Positions 11,257 to 23,175 of a stretch of 64,000 nucleotides of DNA are shown piece by piece. Source of the DNA: Isoetes taiwanensis. Lineage: Eukaryota > Streptophyta > Lycopodiopsida > Isoetales > Isoetaceae. Position 1 is the first letter of the stretch. Each line of letters starts with the position of its first letter. The stretch is taken from NCBI GenBank assembly GCA_021234155.1, contig JAJEKV010000064.1:188001-252000 (forward strand), given 5' to 3'. Made by a program: the position numbers and the translations under genes. The notes beneath the pieces were generated by a model. That model was not told the DNA's origin. It was given only the letters and a program-made list of their open reading frames with translations, and ran no database searches.

Positions 11257-12970
11257 TGTGACGTTCCAGCACAGTATACGCTCCCAGGACGTATATTGTA
11301 CTGCCACGTCACGCGTACACGCCACCCCGACTGACGTGTACGCCAACGTGTAGCCAAGTGGGTAGCCCCTAGGGGGAAACTTGCTAAGAATGTGCATTAG
11401 TATTAATGTGCACATTTTCCAATGTACACATTAATGTGGGCACACATTTCCATGTGGCCACTTGATGCCAAGTGGGCCATACCCATAGGTGCAATTAATG
11501 TGCACATTTTCCAATGTACACATTCATTAATGTGCACACATTTCCATGTGAGCACATTTGGGTGCACACATTTCCATGTGGGCACATTTGGCCACCTAGC
11601 CCTTAAAGGCAAGTGGGCCCTTTCCCAATTATCCCACATGCCTAAAGGGGATAATTGGAAACCCTAGCCAACCCCCTTGTCTATTTAAGTAGGAGAACCC
11701 TAACTTGCCCATTTTTCGTTTCTAGGGTTTTAGAGCTCTGTTTTGACTGCCCCAAGGGTCAAAACCGCCTCCCAGACTCTGTCTGAGAGAATTGCATCAT
11801 TAGTTTTCCTTGATTCGAGCATCTCAGCAGGATGGTCGAGCTCAGGTCAGGAGGAGGAACTCAAGGATCAGGTATTTAGGCAATTTAGTAGTCTAAACCC
11901 CATTTCAGCCATCGAATCAGTAGGTTTAGCCTCTTAAATTGCCCATAGCAGCCCTCTAGATCTCTAGATAGTGGTGATTCTAACTAAAGAACCTAACTCT
12001 ATGATATAGATTAGATCTTGTTCTTTAGTTCTTCCGTGATGTATATGGATGATGTATCTCTATGAACTCTTTGTATTGGGAAGGGGGTAGAGACCTAAAA
12101 GCTTGGTAGTAGATGCTCCTAGATTAGCCTCTCTAGCACACTATAGATGCCCCTCAGTGCAAAGAGCCACACCTGGTTGTGGGTGAAGGGCGACCGGCTT
12201 ATAAGGAGGTTCGTGTTCGACTCTTGAACGATCCCTATGGTGTGTTAGTGCTACCGGGATCATTGTGACTAGGTCTAATGGCTTGCCACCGCTGCGGTGG
12301 GCAAGGCATGGGCTCGACACTCGTGAGGTGGTGAATATGACCTTCCATTGAGTTCAAGTCGAATACGGGCAAAGGGCCCTCTAGTCACCTTGAGTCAAAG
12401 ATGGAGATCTCTCGAGGGAGTGATCCCTACCGCCCCATCGGAACCGGGAGATGCAACCGGGGATATAGCCCCTTGGCTATGCATCCGGCCGGCTCTGATC
12501 CAGTCCCAACACTTTTCACCTACTACTCGCAAAGTGTGCACAGGAGGGCGGATGGAGTGGACAACCCTATGCCATGTTCTTATGCCAGCCCAAATCCATT
12601 GCCATGAATTTCATGCCGCAATGAACTCGAGACCCAAGCCCGCCGGGCCATCCCTTTGAGTCCGAGCCTTGGGTAGGATTCCCTATGTGATGTGCTGATC
12701 TTTGTCTATGCAGATATGTGGGAGGACCCTCCTTCGTGATGGTCATATGATGTTGATGTATGTGCTACCGACATGTATGTTTACGCTTCAGCAGCCTAGG
12801 TAGGCCCCGAGGGAGATCGGGGTGCAATGACCCTTCCACTCTTCCCACTTTGAACCCGCCACGGTTGCGGTCATGTGGAGGGCCCCAGTATTAGCATGGA
12901 GCTGGTATGGGGGATGAACTCCTGTTTGTATACCGGTGAGGGCACCGAGTATGCGAGTAGGGGACGTCCA
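11257..12970 (+). repeat. Element 2, 5' LTR
   Basis: About 1714 bp, partner of 21467-23175. A TATA-like CTATTTAAG lies near 11690, followed by the conserved GTTTCTAGGGTTTTAGAG segment. It holds several imperfect copies of AATGTGCACATTTTCCAATGT and related words at 11405-11600. Many differences from the 3' LTR fall at CTG/CAG sites. Confidence 0.9.
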
Positions 12971-12973
12971 TAA

Positions 12974-12985
12974 AGGTATCGAGCA
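12974..12985 (+). promoter_or_regulatory. Element 2 primer-binding site (damaged)
   Basis: GGTATCGAGC corresponds to TGGTATCAGAGC, the complement of the initiator tRNA-Met 3' end, which is intact in element 3 at 32540-32551. Here CAGAG has become CGAG and the preceding bases are changed. Confidence 0.7.
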
Positions 12986-13218
12986 ATGTTCTTGGAGACC
13001 AAGAGCAAAGCACCCACCATGCTCCCAAAGTACTAACTTGATAGGATCCTCAAACCTCGAGAAATGGGAAATTTTTTCTCATTTTTGTAGTATATGCTAA
13101 GCTAGCAAATGCTTAAAGTGAATTAGTAGCAATTAAAGTGAATTAATAGCGCTTAAAGAAGCAGTTAAAGTGAATTAGTAGCAGTTAAAGAAAAAAAATT
13201 AGTGAGCCAAATAGGATG

Positions 13219-13285
13219 GTCTCACACGTCGCGCCAGAGCCGATTTCTAAAATGTAGAAACCTGTCTGGGCGCAACGTGTGAGAC
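13219..13285 (+). repeat. 67-nt hairpin, element 2, copy 1
   Basis: Arms GTCTCACACGT and ACGTGTGAGAC pair over 11 bp, then a C/A mismatch, then GCGCC/GGCGC and a CAGA/TCTG extension with one bulge. The tip is TTTCTA-AAATG-TAGAAA. The same 67-nt architecture recurs at 14300 and 14498 and, with different arm sequence, in element 3. Confidence 0.85.
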
Positions 13286-13640
13286 ATTGATCTGAAAACA
13301 GTTCAAAAAGTCAAAAAAATTTAGAAAAGTAACTTAGTAATTCGAATTTCAGCCTAGGTAGAAATGTAGAAACCCGCCAGAGCCGATTTCTAAAATGTAG
13401 AAACCCAGGCATAACGTCTCAAAGGTAACGTGTGAGACATTGATCCGAAAACAGTTCAAAAAGTCAAAAAAAAAATTTAGAAAAGTAACTTAGTAATTCG
13501 AATTTCAGCCTTTCAGCCTAGGTAGAAATGTAGAAACCTGTCTGGGCGCAACGTGTGAGACATTGATCTGAAAACAGTTCAAAAAGTCAAAAAAATTTAG
13601 AAAAGTAACTTAGTAATTCGAATTTCAGCCTAGGAATTAG
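13240..13640 (+). repeat. Tandem partial copies of the hairpin 3' half plus spacer
   Basis: The segment AACGTGTGAGACATTGATC, followed by an A-rich spacer ending AATTCGAATTTCAGCC, occurs at about 13275, 13429 and 13551. Only the first is preceded by a complete left arm; the others are truncated or rearranged hairpins. Confidence 0.8.
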
Positions 13641-13659
13641 CTAGATTAGCTTTCTAATC

Positions 13660-13667
13660 TATTTAAA
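13660..13667 (+). promoter_or_regulatory. TATA-like box upstream of the element 2 histone-like ORF
   Basis: TATTTAAA lies 254 bp before the ATG at 13914 and after the first hairpin group. Element 3 has TATAAATAG in the equivalent place (33100). Function is inferred from position. Confidence 0.4.
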
Positions 13668-13913
13668 CCTCATCTTAAAAGAATTCCCACAGTAGCGAGA
13701 ATTGAACCTCCCACCCACAGGGTTGAACCCCCCCCAAACCCCCCCGTGCCAACCACTGAGGGCGGGCATCGTTTGTGTTTGAATTATAATCCTTAATTAG
13801 ATTTAAGCTGTAATAATGTTAGATAATATTAATGGCCAAGCCTTAGACTTAGAACCAAGACCCTTAAGCTAGATAGAGTCATCATCCTGATAGACACCAA
13901 GCCTCCGATCGAC

Positions 13914-14204
13914 ATGACGCGCACCAAATGCACCCACTCGACTCCCTCGACAAGGCGAAATAGCCGAGGCCAAGGAGGTCAAGGAAACAAGAAGAGGAGA
14001 GGGCGTAACGAGAGCGGGAGGCCAGGGTCAAGAAGCAAGCAGAGCGTAAAGGGTCCAACATTTTGAAGACTCAACAGCCGCACAGTACACACTAAGGGAG
14101 TAACTCTAATGAAGAAAGATATGCACTTACCAATCATATCAAAGGAGAACCTTATTAATTTCGTAAATGATAAAATTTGTTTAATACAACGTGTTTTAGA
14201 GTAA
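13914..14204 (+). pseudogene. Histone H3-like ORF of element 2 (internally shortened, frame-damaged)
   Basis: The ORF starts MTRTKCTHSTPSTRR, like the canonical H3 tail (family start ARTKQTARKS), followed by a basic Gly/Arg/Lys-rich stretch. From about 14030 the translation reads QEASRA, a stop, then VQHFEDSTA, matching helix 2 of H3 (QEASEA...FED). After a one-base loss at 14068-14074 it continues VHTKGVTLMKKDM, matching the IHAKRVT-M-KD segment of loop 2 and helix 3. The lost base turns the element 3 sequence AGCCTGCAC into AGCCGCAC. Helices N and 1 are missing. I read it as a decayed, shortened relative of ORF-A of element 3. The 3' end is uncertain because the frame continues past the usual H3 end. 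Confidence 0.7.
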
Positions 14205-14299
14205 ATTATAACTCATAAAAGTTACTTAATTAAGTTAAGTTATAGAATTCTAGCTTTTGTTTTAGTCAAATTGGAGCTTTTGAGCAAAATTGAGACGAT

Positions 14300-14366
14300 G
14301 TCTCACACGTCAGCCGAGGACAGATTTCTAGATTTTAGGAATCGGGCTGGGCGCAACATGTGAGAC
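14300..14366 (+). repeat. 67-nt hairpin, element 2, copy 2
   Basis: Left arm GTCTCACACGT, right arm ACATGTGAGAC (one G-to-A change in the arm), inner GGGCGC. It lies about 100 bp downstream of the histone-like ORF and exactly 198 bp before the next copy. Confidence 0.85.
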
Positions 14367-14497
14367 CATGCCCAAAAATGCCCAAAACAGCTCCAAATCG
14401 ACCAAGTAAGGGGTCATTCTGCCTAACTCGATGAGTTTAGTGGAATTACAGCCTTAGATCACTTAAATTGAGTAAGCCTAGCCCAATTAGGACCCAT

Positions 14498-14564
14498 GTC
14501 TCACACGTCGCGCCAGGACAGATTTCTACATTCTCAAAATCGGTCTGGGCGCAACGTGTGAGAC
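14498..14564 (+). repeat. 67-nt hairpin, element 2, copy 3
   Basis: Arms GTCTCACACGT/ACGTGTGAGAC are perfect, with the same C/A mismatch and GCGCC/GGCGC inner stem as copy 1; the apical sequence is different. The equivalent pair in element 3 is spaced 199 bp (34570 and 34769). Confidence 0.9.
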
Positions 14565-14970
14565 CTCCAAATTTTGAACCTCCATAACTTGAGCTACAGA
14601 GCTCCAAATCGCCTGAAATTTGTTGCGTTAGGACTGTTAGACAGCCTAAAATCCATTTATGACCTCAAATTAGGATAGAAATGTCAAACCCCATCTCAAA
14701 ATGACCAAAATTGCTCAAACCCTTGAATTGCTTTCCCAAACTGTAGTTTGTTTGTAGATAGAAGCATACCCCATTAGTAGCTAGCTCGCAGCACGCTCTC
14801 GCTCAAAGCTGATGCCTTACTCCTAGGTAGAAGTGCTCAGGAACACCCCTTTGTTATAGTCATCTAGACCTTAGCATAGCAACCCAAGTCCAACTGTTGG
14901 TACACCACCTCTGCTCGAGCCAAAGGCATAAACCTTGACCTAATTTCAGTCCTTCTAATAGAGTTTGACT

Positions 14971-14977
14971 TATATAG
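14971..14977 (+). promoter_or_regulatory. TATA-like box after the second hairpin pair, element 2
   Basis: TATATAG follows the hairpin pair at 14300/14498, as TATAAATAG follows the pair at 34570/34769 in element 3. The next ATG in an open frame is near 15114 and gives only a short peptide, so the downstream gene seems lost. Confidence 0.4.
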
Positions 14978-15169
14978 CCGCCACATTGACACTCCCTATT
15001 GCCAGGATACCTAGAAAGGAGCTAGAGCCTAGAGCTGCCCAAGTCATTCCATGTGTAGAGATTGGACCCCCCCAAACCAACTTTGCTAGGACCTTAGAGT
15101 ATACCTCAAACACCATGAGGGCTTTGCAAAACAACCCTCATGTCATGCCATACCACACGCCCTAATGTC

Positions 15170-18100
15170 CATAGACTTGTAGATTATAGATATGTCTCTA
15201 GTAATGCCGCCGCCGAGCCATCTTGCTTGCTTATAGAGCCCGAATATTGTAGGAGAGCCCTTCAAGTAGACTCTTAGACTCTAGGATACACGAAGCTTTT
15301 TCGGGGACGGGGCCAGAGCCACGACGAGCTAAGGGCGCAACTTCTTGAAGACATCAAGGTCCCAGCCAATGCACAAACAGATAAGGAGAGGAGACCGAAA
15401 AGGCGTACCCAAGAGGGGAAGCACAACGACAAACACCTCAACCGACAAACGAGTAGAACAGACACCACCGCCTATCATCAATCTCCATCAAATGGGAAGA
15501 ATATTGGTAACCAACGGCACCAAGAATGTTCTAGATGTCAACCTCCCCGCTACCACGCCCACGAGCTCACAAAGCGAAAGAGGATCTCAACGCCTTCACC
15601 AACTCGACGCACATGAGTTTCAAATGGAAGAACGCTGAGACAACAAAATACGTGTACAGAAGATGTTAGGCATCGATGTCGCGTTAGCATCACGAAGCTA
15701 GGGCCGAGGGGCATAATCTTCCGTCGAGGAGACAACTCATGGCGACACAGGAGCCGATAGAAACCGGAGGGAAGATCACCACGACCTTGCAGCCCAAAGA
15801 GCTCAAGCGCCAACGCCAACAAAAGGAGTAAACCAAGCTAGGCAACCACAAAGCACCTAAAGGCTGACCAAGATGAGCCTCCAGCTCCCTTGCACCAGCA
15901 GAGAACTTTCATCGGTTCCAAAAGGTAGGAGACCATGAGAGGGAGGAGACGATATCAAGGAACATTTCCGACTGGCCTCAGACGGCACTAGGGGCAAGAC
16001 CAAGGAGGAGAATATTCTGCTCAAACAGAATTCCGGACCCGAACACCTAGAAACCAAAGGAAGGACGGCTTTACTACGCCGCCAAGGAGTGCACTTCGAA
16101 TGGTTAGGACCCAAAGGACGGAGGAGACGACCTAGCCAAAGGTACAAATCACGCAAAGGCGACCGAAGGAGCCATGGTAGGGGCAATGGAGATGACCACA
16201 CTTCCGTGCACGGAGAGCCACCTCTAATAAAGCAAAGCCCAAGCAAATGTGAGTCGCGACTTTCCGAAATTCAACTGCCGGGGGAATGACAATGCCCGCC
16301 ATCGACCACGATCTCGTGAGCTTCAAGACATTCAAGAATGCCCGACCGCAACAGCCGTGACCCTACTCAAGCTCGATCAATGGCACCGCAAAATCAGCAA
16401 TCTTGCAACGATACAATCGCATGTAGGGACGTGAGCGGTTACCGCATTCCTCGCTCGCTGACGAATATACACAATAAGGAGGAGCATCTTTTCAAGGGAT
16501 CACATCGACGAACACTCTTCGCAACTTGAGGTGATCAGCTCGGATCGACATGAAGCTCAACAATAGTAGCAAAGATCTCAAGAAATCCCTGAGTCAACCT
16601 CGAACGAAGAAGATGCAAAGAAACCAAGAATCAAATGCGATAGGAGGAAGGGAAAACCTAGAGGAGTATAAATAAGTAGGTAGATCTTCGTAGTTGTTTT
16701 GCAAAAGTGGATGAATTAAAATCCCAATGTAAATGCGTATATGTCTATTGTATATCTAGGGTGTCCACATATATAGTGGAGAAACATGAGTTTAGAGTCA
16801 TGTTTTACGGATTTAGCGCTTAGATCAGGAAGCTCCTTCACTTCGACTACCAAAGGAGGAAGCAAGGAGGCACAACTATAGCCCAAGATCAAAATGGAAG
16901 AGCAACTACGAGGGAGAAACGACTAGAGGCCAAGCAAACCTTCAACTCCAAATACTTCGGGAAATGCCCTCAAGCAGAAGACTGCTCGGCCACCCAATGT
17001 TAGAATAAGAGACAACACCGATCATGTCAAGATCATCAACGCGCACCGTGACATCGCCGTGGCGCAACACTACCTCTTGTAGCAGTGGCAGCACTTGACG
17101 AACTTATGACATGAGTGGCCTCAACAATGGAAGGAGGAACGCCCCAACATCAACAAGCCAACTAAGAAGGCAACATCTCGACAACCATAATTCCAACTTG
17201 TGGTAATATAGGGGGATGTGCTATGACACGTGTATTAGATGGAGATGCACTTACGAAAGGCACCGCGACGAGGGAGATATGCCCCCAACAACTAGGTGAT
17301 GGCTTCACAAAATCCTACCAAGAATTAGAAGAGAAGAAGCCGACCATATCTCCGACATGTGGCACGCCAAACGCCAAGGTAGAAGCATTCGACGCCTTTA
17401 ACGACAAGGATAGCAAACTCAAGCACCTTCGGCGAAAAGAGAGTTCAAGATAATAGCCAGGCTATTCAACGACAAGAGTATATCTAAGGCAGGTACTTCT
17501 TCAACGCAAGGGTCAAGCTGCGCAGAGATAAGGATCCATCATCCCGACAACGGAGCCATCAGGGAGGAGAGTCATGATGCCTTACTTGCCAAAGAGACCC
17601 AAATGCATAGAAGGACAAAGGTCGAACTGAAAGATGGAGAAGTGCTAGCAACCGACTTCTTCCACGAAGCTTCCCGCAGGCAACAGAGGATCAAAACCGA
17701 CGAGCACAATCAAAGTCACCGGAGGGTACCTCAAGACAAGAAGTCGGCATATAGCACCGTGGAACGTGACAACGTCCAAGCCATGTGATCGAGGGGATCA
17801 AACGAAGAAGTTTGGAAGCTCGATGGAGAACCAACTAGGTGAGGCGAGCCGATGACTTGCACGCGGCCTTGCATGCAACTTGGTGAACCCAAGGATGAAC
17901 GATTCAAAGAACAATCAGAAGAGAACAACCCGCAGGAGTATAGCCAAAGGAATCGCAAGACACCTCAAGAGACGCCTTCAAATAGCTTCAAGTATCATGA
18001 AGGGGGGAACAATTATTGCCCGAGAACAGGATCAGGAAGCAGACCGAAATGTCGAAGCATCAACGACCAGCACACCTTTCGTTGGAATGTGAATGCAAAG

Positions 18101-20300
18101 CGTGTTGTGCCAGAGTCGACAAACATCGGAGGGCCCAAGTATATAAACAAGTTACCCCGGAGTACGAGCCGACGTACAAATAGGAGGATATAAATCGTCA
18201 ACACCATTGCACCGGGAGGAACACCGATGACATTGCCAAGGAGTAGGTGCGCAACTCGAAGGGAGGCACAAGGGAGACCTAATAGCTCTAGTAGTATAAT
18301 TGTAATTATGTAAGCTATATGTTTTGCATGTATAGTTCCCTTGTTATTCCTTCCCTCCCATAGCGTAACAGATCAAAGGAAGAGATGTTATGCAAGTTGC
18401 AGGGGTGAAGCAATCAACATCGTCAACACTCTTCGGGCAACACGATAACGACAAGAGGACTCGACGTATGAGACATCGATGGAGTCGAAGAAACAATATC
18501 GGATACTGAGTCGTCCTTTAGCTGCCAAGACAAAGAGTTCAAGATGAAAGATCTCTTTCAACGGCGCCACCTTCAGGCTTTTGAAAAGCGGCATGAAAGA
18601 TTTCAAGTGATCAACTACACCATCAAGCCACCAGCAATGAGAGGCTTCTAGCGAACAAAGTCAACCTCTACTTCAAAGAGCATCCACCGTCAAGGAGACT
18701 GAAGTATCGAGCGACTCGGAAGAACGTTACCTTGCTCCTTCAAGCAGGCAACAAGTGGATGAGCTCTAGCAAGCTCAAGGATCTAAGGCCACGGGGCCTA
18801 GTAGGTTAAATGTATGGATGGTAACATCCATATTGGGATTAGAAGGCATTTCCAGATATTCTCGCTGAAAGGATTGCCCCAATATTGAGCTAAGCGTCAA
18901 GATTGGGAAGGAAATGCATAGGAGTAACTATAATTATACACGATTGTTAACAGACATCCAATGTATTGAAACCACTTGGTGAGATTGATCTCCTCACTAA
19001 GAAGGAATCATTACTAGGATAATTGTTGACCATGTATAAATCTAGTATCTCCTAAAGAATAATCCAACTGAAAGAAAAGAAGTAATCTAACAAGTCCGGC
19101 CAACTTGTTACGATGACATCAATTCGATTGGTAGGAATATTCCAAGAGTTTAAATAACTAAGAAAGGGGGAATCTCTAGAATAATAAAATAATAGTACAT
19201 GCAAGGTACATCTAAAATAAGAATTATAGTAATCAAATAGTCTTTTGAGACAAAAGGAATTGTCGTCATGACAAAACCTTGTGGTTTAGAATCGTTCTAA
19301 CTAAGTAGATAACCCATAACTATATTGAAATAAATGATAACATAATATGTGCATCCATCTTAGATGGTTATATATGTTAGCTAAGGCTAGTAACTTAATG
19401 CGCTAAGTAAGAAGCGTATAACCTCTTAAGGGGAGAGAATAGATATGACGTTGTGTGCAATGTCATTGAAGGGGTGCAGGACCATTTTCTTTTCGAAGAA
19501 AGTGGGAGGGCTCAATCTTATGATTGAACGTACTTGCACCGAATTGACTGACCCGTAGAATAGAGTTCACTCCGGCCGAAGCGAATAGAGCGTAAGATAG
19601 ATAGATAGATAGCTCAGGAGGCCTTCAACGTGCGAGACTGACGTAGTAGCGAACTACACCAACGAAGTGGAGCAAAACTATGGGAGCAATGAACGACCAA
19701 GTCACCTCCAAACTACTCCACGCCGGCTCAATGAGTGGATGCGTTTTAGCCTTAGGTAAGGTATGCGCATGTATTATAAGCCTTAATGTGTCTTATTGAT
19801 AAGTTAAATATAGACCCTAATAACTGCATAGAAATTGTTGTACGTATATGTATCATAGGGAAATAAGTTAAATAACAACGATAATGTGAAGTAGCATGTT
19901 AATTAATCCTTCAAGGGATGCAATTCCTTCCAAGGATAGCTATAGGTCCTTATAAATATAAATAGAAAATAGAATTGATATACTTAAGTGCATCTTAGGG
20001 ATATACTTCCAAGGGTAATGCAGGACCCAAGGAAGAGAATAAGAAGCACATCTAATTCTTGTGTATGATAATTAAAACCTTGTCTATGTAACAATAGGTC
20101 TAAATCAGGGTTATTGTTTAAATAATCGCGATCTAAAAGTGGTCAAATATTGCAAAGCTTAGAGTAAATATAATTGTACTATCGGAAGTAATGTATCCGA
20201 TACTATGATAATGTTAATTCATAAATATTACCTTAGGGTAATTATGTTAATCACATGCATTAAGGGAGCCGAAAAAAAAAAAAAAAATTGGCTCGTGCAT
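15170..20300. other. Element 2 internal region without recognisable coding
   Basis: About 5 kb with many short ORFs in all frames, no gag, protease, RT, RNase H or integrase motif, and a shift to AT-rich sequence after about 18800. The 15250-18700 part is GC-richer and purine-rich and could be an eroded coding region, but no motif survives. A (GATA)n microsatellite sits near 19592-19612. Confidence 0.6.
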
Positions 20301-20319
20301 GTCGATTTGTGTTTAGATT

Positions 20320-20860
20320 AGTTTCATGTGTAGTTAAGATTAATCATGCGATGCAACCTATGCTTGGTATGGATTGCATGCGTTGTTACCGATGATGAGA
20401 CCACTACGGTGATCTCTAGGGCGGGTGTAATGTCAATGTAGGCATGACCGCGTTTCACCGACGAAAGTGGAAGGTAGATTAGAAAGTCTACTGTCCCCAC
20501 GGAAGTAGACGCGACCTCGAGAAAAGGAGGTCATTAAGGAATGCATTGATAGGAAAGGCACCTTTAGCCCCATATATGCTTTGATAGGAGGAATCTATCC
20601 TTCACGCCCCCACGCGAAGGATATCCTCCACGCCGGGCAACTAGAGGTGTAGGCATGAGCTGCATATAGGCATATAGGCTCCTCCACGGCCATAATGGAA
20701 GATCCACCCTCTTCCTACGGAGATTAGCCATGCATCCATGTAGATAGGTGGGTGGTCACCATATAACCAAAATTTTTTTGTAATAATTAATAATAGGTAG
20801 TGTCGACCAAGCAGCCAATAGAGCGCCCGGAGGGCAAGGAGGTCGAACTCCATTTAAAGG
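20320..20860 (+). repeat. Element 2 3' region shared with element 3
   Basis: This segment aligns with 41640-42200 of element 3, including GTTGTTACCGATGATGAGAC followed by CACTACGGTGATCTCTAGGG. It lies after pol in element 3, so element 2 keeps the non-coding 3' end of the family while lacking pol. Confidence 0.85.
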
Positions 20861-20895
20861 CTTGCAACACAAATTTTGTTATAATGTGTTGCAAG
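20861..20895 (+). repeat. 3' hairpin, element 2, copy 1
   Basis: Arms CTTGCAACACA and TGTGTTGCAAG, 11 bp, enclose a T-rich loop. A second copy lies at 21139-21170 and the element 3 counterpart at 42204-42237. Confidence 0.85.
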
Positions 20896-21138
20896 GGATG
20901 AAGGGTACCTTAGAAGTGTAAATTTTGTATGAAATTGATAAACTTTGATAAACTTAAATGTTGTATTAAGTAAGGTTAATAATTACCTTATGTGGATTAA
21001 GTTATGATGTGATAAGTTAATAGGATAACGAAATAGTAATGTCTTAAACATTACCTTAGAGTAATTCTAATAATTAAGATAGTAAGTATGTAATTATAGA
21101 TATTGTAAAATTAATGCAGGATTTTAAGGTGTGAGACC

Positions 21139-21170
21139 GCAACACAAATTTTGTTGGAATGTGTTGCAAG
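21139..21170 (+). repeat. 3' hairpin, element 2, copy 2
   Basis: GCAACACA and TGTGTTGC arms around AATTTTGTTGGAA; near-identical loop to the element 3 copy. It sits about 300 bp before the 3' LTR. Confidence 0.8.
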
Positions 21171-21452
21171 GAATGAAGAGTACCTTAAATAATAATTGTA
21201 TATGAAAGTGTTAAATTGTGATAAACTAAATGTTGTGATAATAGAAACTAATAAGTACCTTATTTTAGTAGAAGTTACTTAATTGACAACTTATTTGATA
21301 ATGTAATGGCGTAATAATGATTTAAAAATATTATCTTAAGGTAATCGTAATAAATGTGTAAGTATTATAGTAGTATATCGTATGCATCGGGTTGATTGCG
21401 GTTAGGAAGATTCCAAGGTGGGAGAACCACCATGCCGCGACAAAGATCATTT

Positions 21453-21466
21453 CAAGGTGGGGAGAA
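21453..21466 (+). promoter_or_regulatory. Element 2 polypurine tract
   Basis: AAGGTGGGGAGAA directly precedes the 3' LTR, and the identical sequence precedes the element 3 3' LTR. It primes plus-strand synthesis in LTR elements. Confidence 0.8.
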
Positions 21467-23175
21467 TGTGATGTTCCAAAGACGCGATATCGCCCCCGTG
21501 ACGTATATTGTAATCGCCACGCCACGCCATACACGCCACCCCGACCGACGGTGCGCCGTGTAGCCAAGTGGGTAGCCCCTAGGGGAAACTTGCTAAGAAT
21601 GTGCATTAGTATTAATGTGCACATTTTCCAATGTACACATTAATGTGGGCACACATTTCCATGTGGCCACTTGATGCCAAGTGGGCCATACCCATAGGTG
21701 CAATTAATGTGCACATTTTCCAATGTACACATTCATTAATGTGCACACATTTCCATGTGAGCACATTTGGGTGCACACATTTCCATGTGGGCACATTTGG
21801 CCACCTAGCCCTTAAAGGCAAGTGGGCCCTTTCCCAATTATCCCACATGCCTAAAGGGGATAATTGGAAACCCTAGCCAACCCCCTTGTCTATTTAAGTA
21901 GGAGAACCCTAACTTGCCCATTTTTCGTTTCTAGGGTTTTAGAGCTCTGTTTTGACTGCCCCAAGGGTCAAAACCGCCTCCCAGACTCTGTCTGAGAGAA
22001 TTGCATCATTAGTTTTCCTTGATTCGAGCATCTCAGCAGGATGGTCGAGCTCAGGTCAGGAGGAGGAACTCAAGGATCAGGTATTTAGGCAATTTAGTAG
22101 TCTAAACCCCATTTCAGCCATCGAATCAGTAGGTTTAGCCTCTTAAATTGCCCATAGCAGCCCTCTAGATCTCTAGATAGCAGATTCTAACTAAAGAACC
22201 TAACTCTATGATATAGATTAGATCTTGTTCTTTAGTTCTTCTGTGATGTATATGGATGATGTATCTCTATGAACTCTTTGTATTGGGAAGGGGGGTAGAG
22301 ACCTAAAGCTTGGTAGTAGATGCTCCTAGATTAGCCTCTCTAGCACACTATAGATGCGGCCTGTGCACAAGAGCCACACCTGGTTGTGGGTGAAGGGGCC
22401 AGACTGGCTTATAAGGAGGTTCGTGTTCTGACTCTTGAACGATCCCTATGGTGTGTTAGTGCTACCGGGGATCATTGTGACTAGGTCTAATGGCTTGCCA
22501 CTGCGTGTGGGCAAGGCATGGGCTCGACACTCGTGAGGTGGTGAATATGACCTTCCATTGAGTTCAAGTCGAATACGGGCAGTGGCCCTCTAGTCACCTT
22601 GAGTCAGCATGGAGATCTCTGGAGGGAGTGATCCCTACCTGCCCCATCGGAACTGGGGAGATGCAACCCAGGATATAGCCCCCTTGGCTATGCATCCGGC
22701 GGGCTACAGTCAGGTCCCAACACTTTTCAGCCTACTCTGCAAAGTGTGCACAGGAGGGGCGGATGGAGTGGACAACCCTATGCCATGTTCTTATGCCAGC
22801 CAAATCCATTGCCATGAATTCTGTCTGCAATGAACTCTGGAGACCCAAGCCCGTCAGTCATCCCTTTGAGTCTGAGCCTTGGGTAGGATTCCCTATGTGA
22901 TGTGCTGATCTTTGTCTATGCAGATATGTGGAGGACCATCCTTCGTGATGGTCATATGATGTTGATGTATGTGCTACTGACATGTATGTTTACGCTTCCG
23001 CAGCTAGGTAGGCCCTGAGGGAGACGGGGTGCAATGACCCTTCCACTCTTCCCACTGGAACCCGTCACGGTTGCAGTGTCATGTGGAGGGCCCTGTATTA
23101 GCATGGAGCTGGTATGGGGGATGAACTCCTGTTTGTATACGGTGAGGGCACCGTATGCGAGTAGGGGACGTCACA
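21467..23175 (+). repeat. Element 2, 3' LTR
   Basis: About 1709 bp, ending GACGTCACA followed by target duplication CATAC. It keeps CTG/CAG words that are altered in the 5' LTR, for example CCTGCCCC near 22638 against CCGCCCC near 12430. Confidence 0.9.

Larger units (their letters stand above)
11257..23175 (+). mobile_element. Element 2: 11.9-kb LTR element, non-autonomous (LARD-like), carrying a histone H3-like ORF
   Basis: Two 1.71-kb LTRs (11257-12970, 21467-23175), beginning TGTGACG/TGTGATG and ending GACGTCACA in the better copy, are flanked by perfect 5-bp duplications CATAC (11252-11256 and 23176-23180). A damaged tRNA-Met primer site follows the first LTR, and a polypurine tract AAGGTGGGGAGAA precedes the second. 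The 8.5-kb internal region has 67-nt hairpins, a histone H3-like ORF (13914-14204) and 3' hairpins shared with element 3, but no gag, protease, RT or integrase that I can recognise. It lies inside the integrase gene of element 1. I infer mobilisation by an element-3-like partner. Confidence 0.9.

Noticed and set aside
11403-11667. Overlapping plus and minus ORFs in the LTRs (also 21612-21876)
   Set aside because: They are translations of the AATGTGCACA-type repeats of the LTR and occur in both LTRs; no protein family.
15345-18600. Numerous 60-130-aa ORFs in the element 2 interior
   Set aside because: They lie in all frames, lack motifs and look like chance ORFs in GC-richer DNA.
19592-19612. 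(GATA)n as a further LINE/SINE tail
   Set aside because: The hairpin and GACGTAAAAAT motif are absent on either strand next to it.
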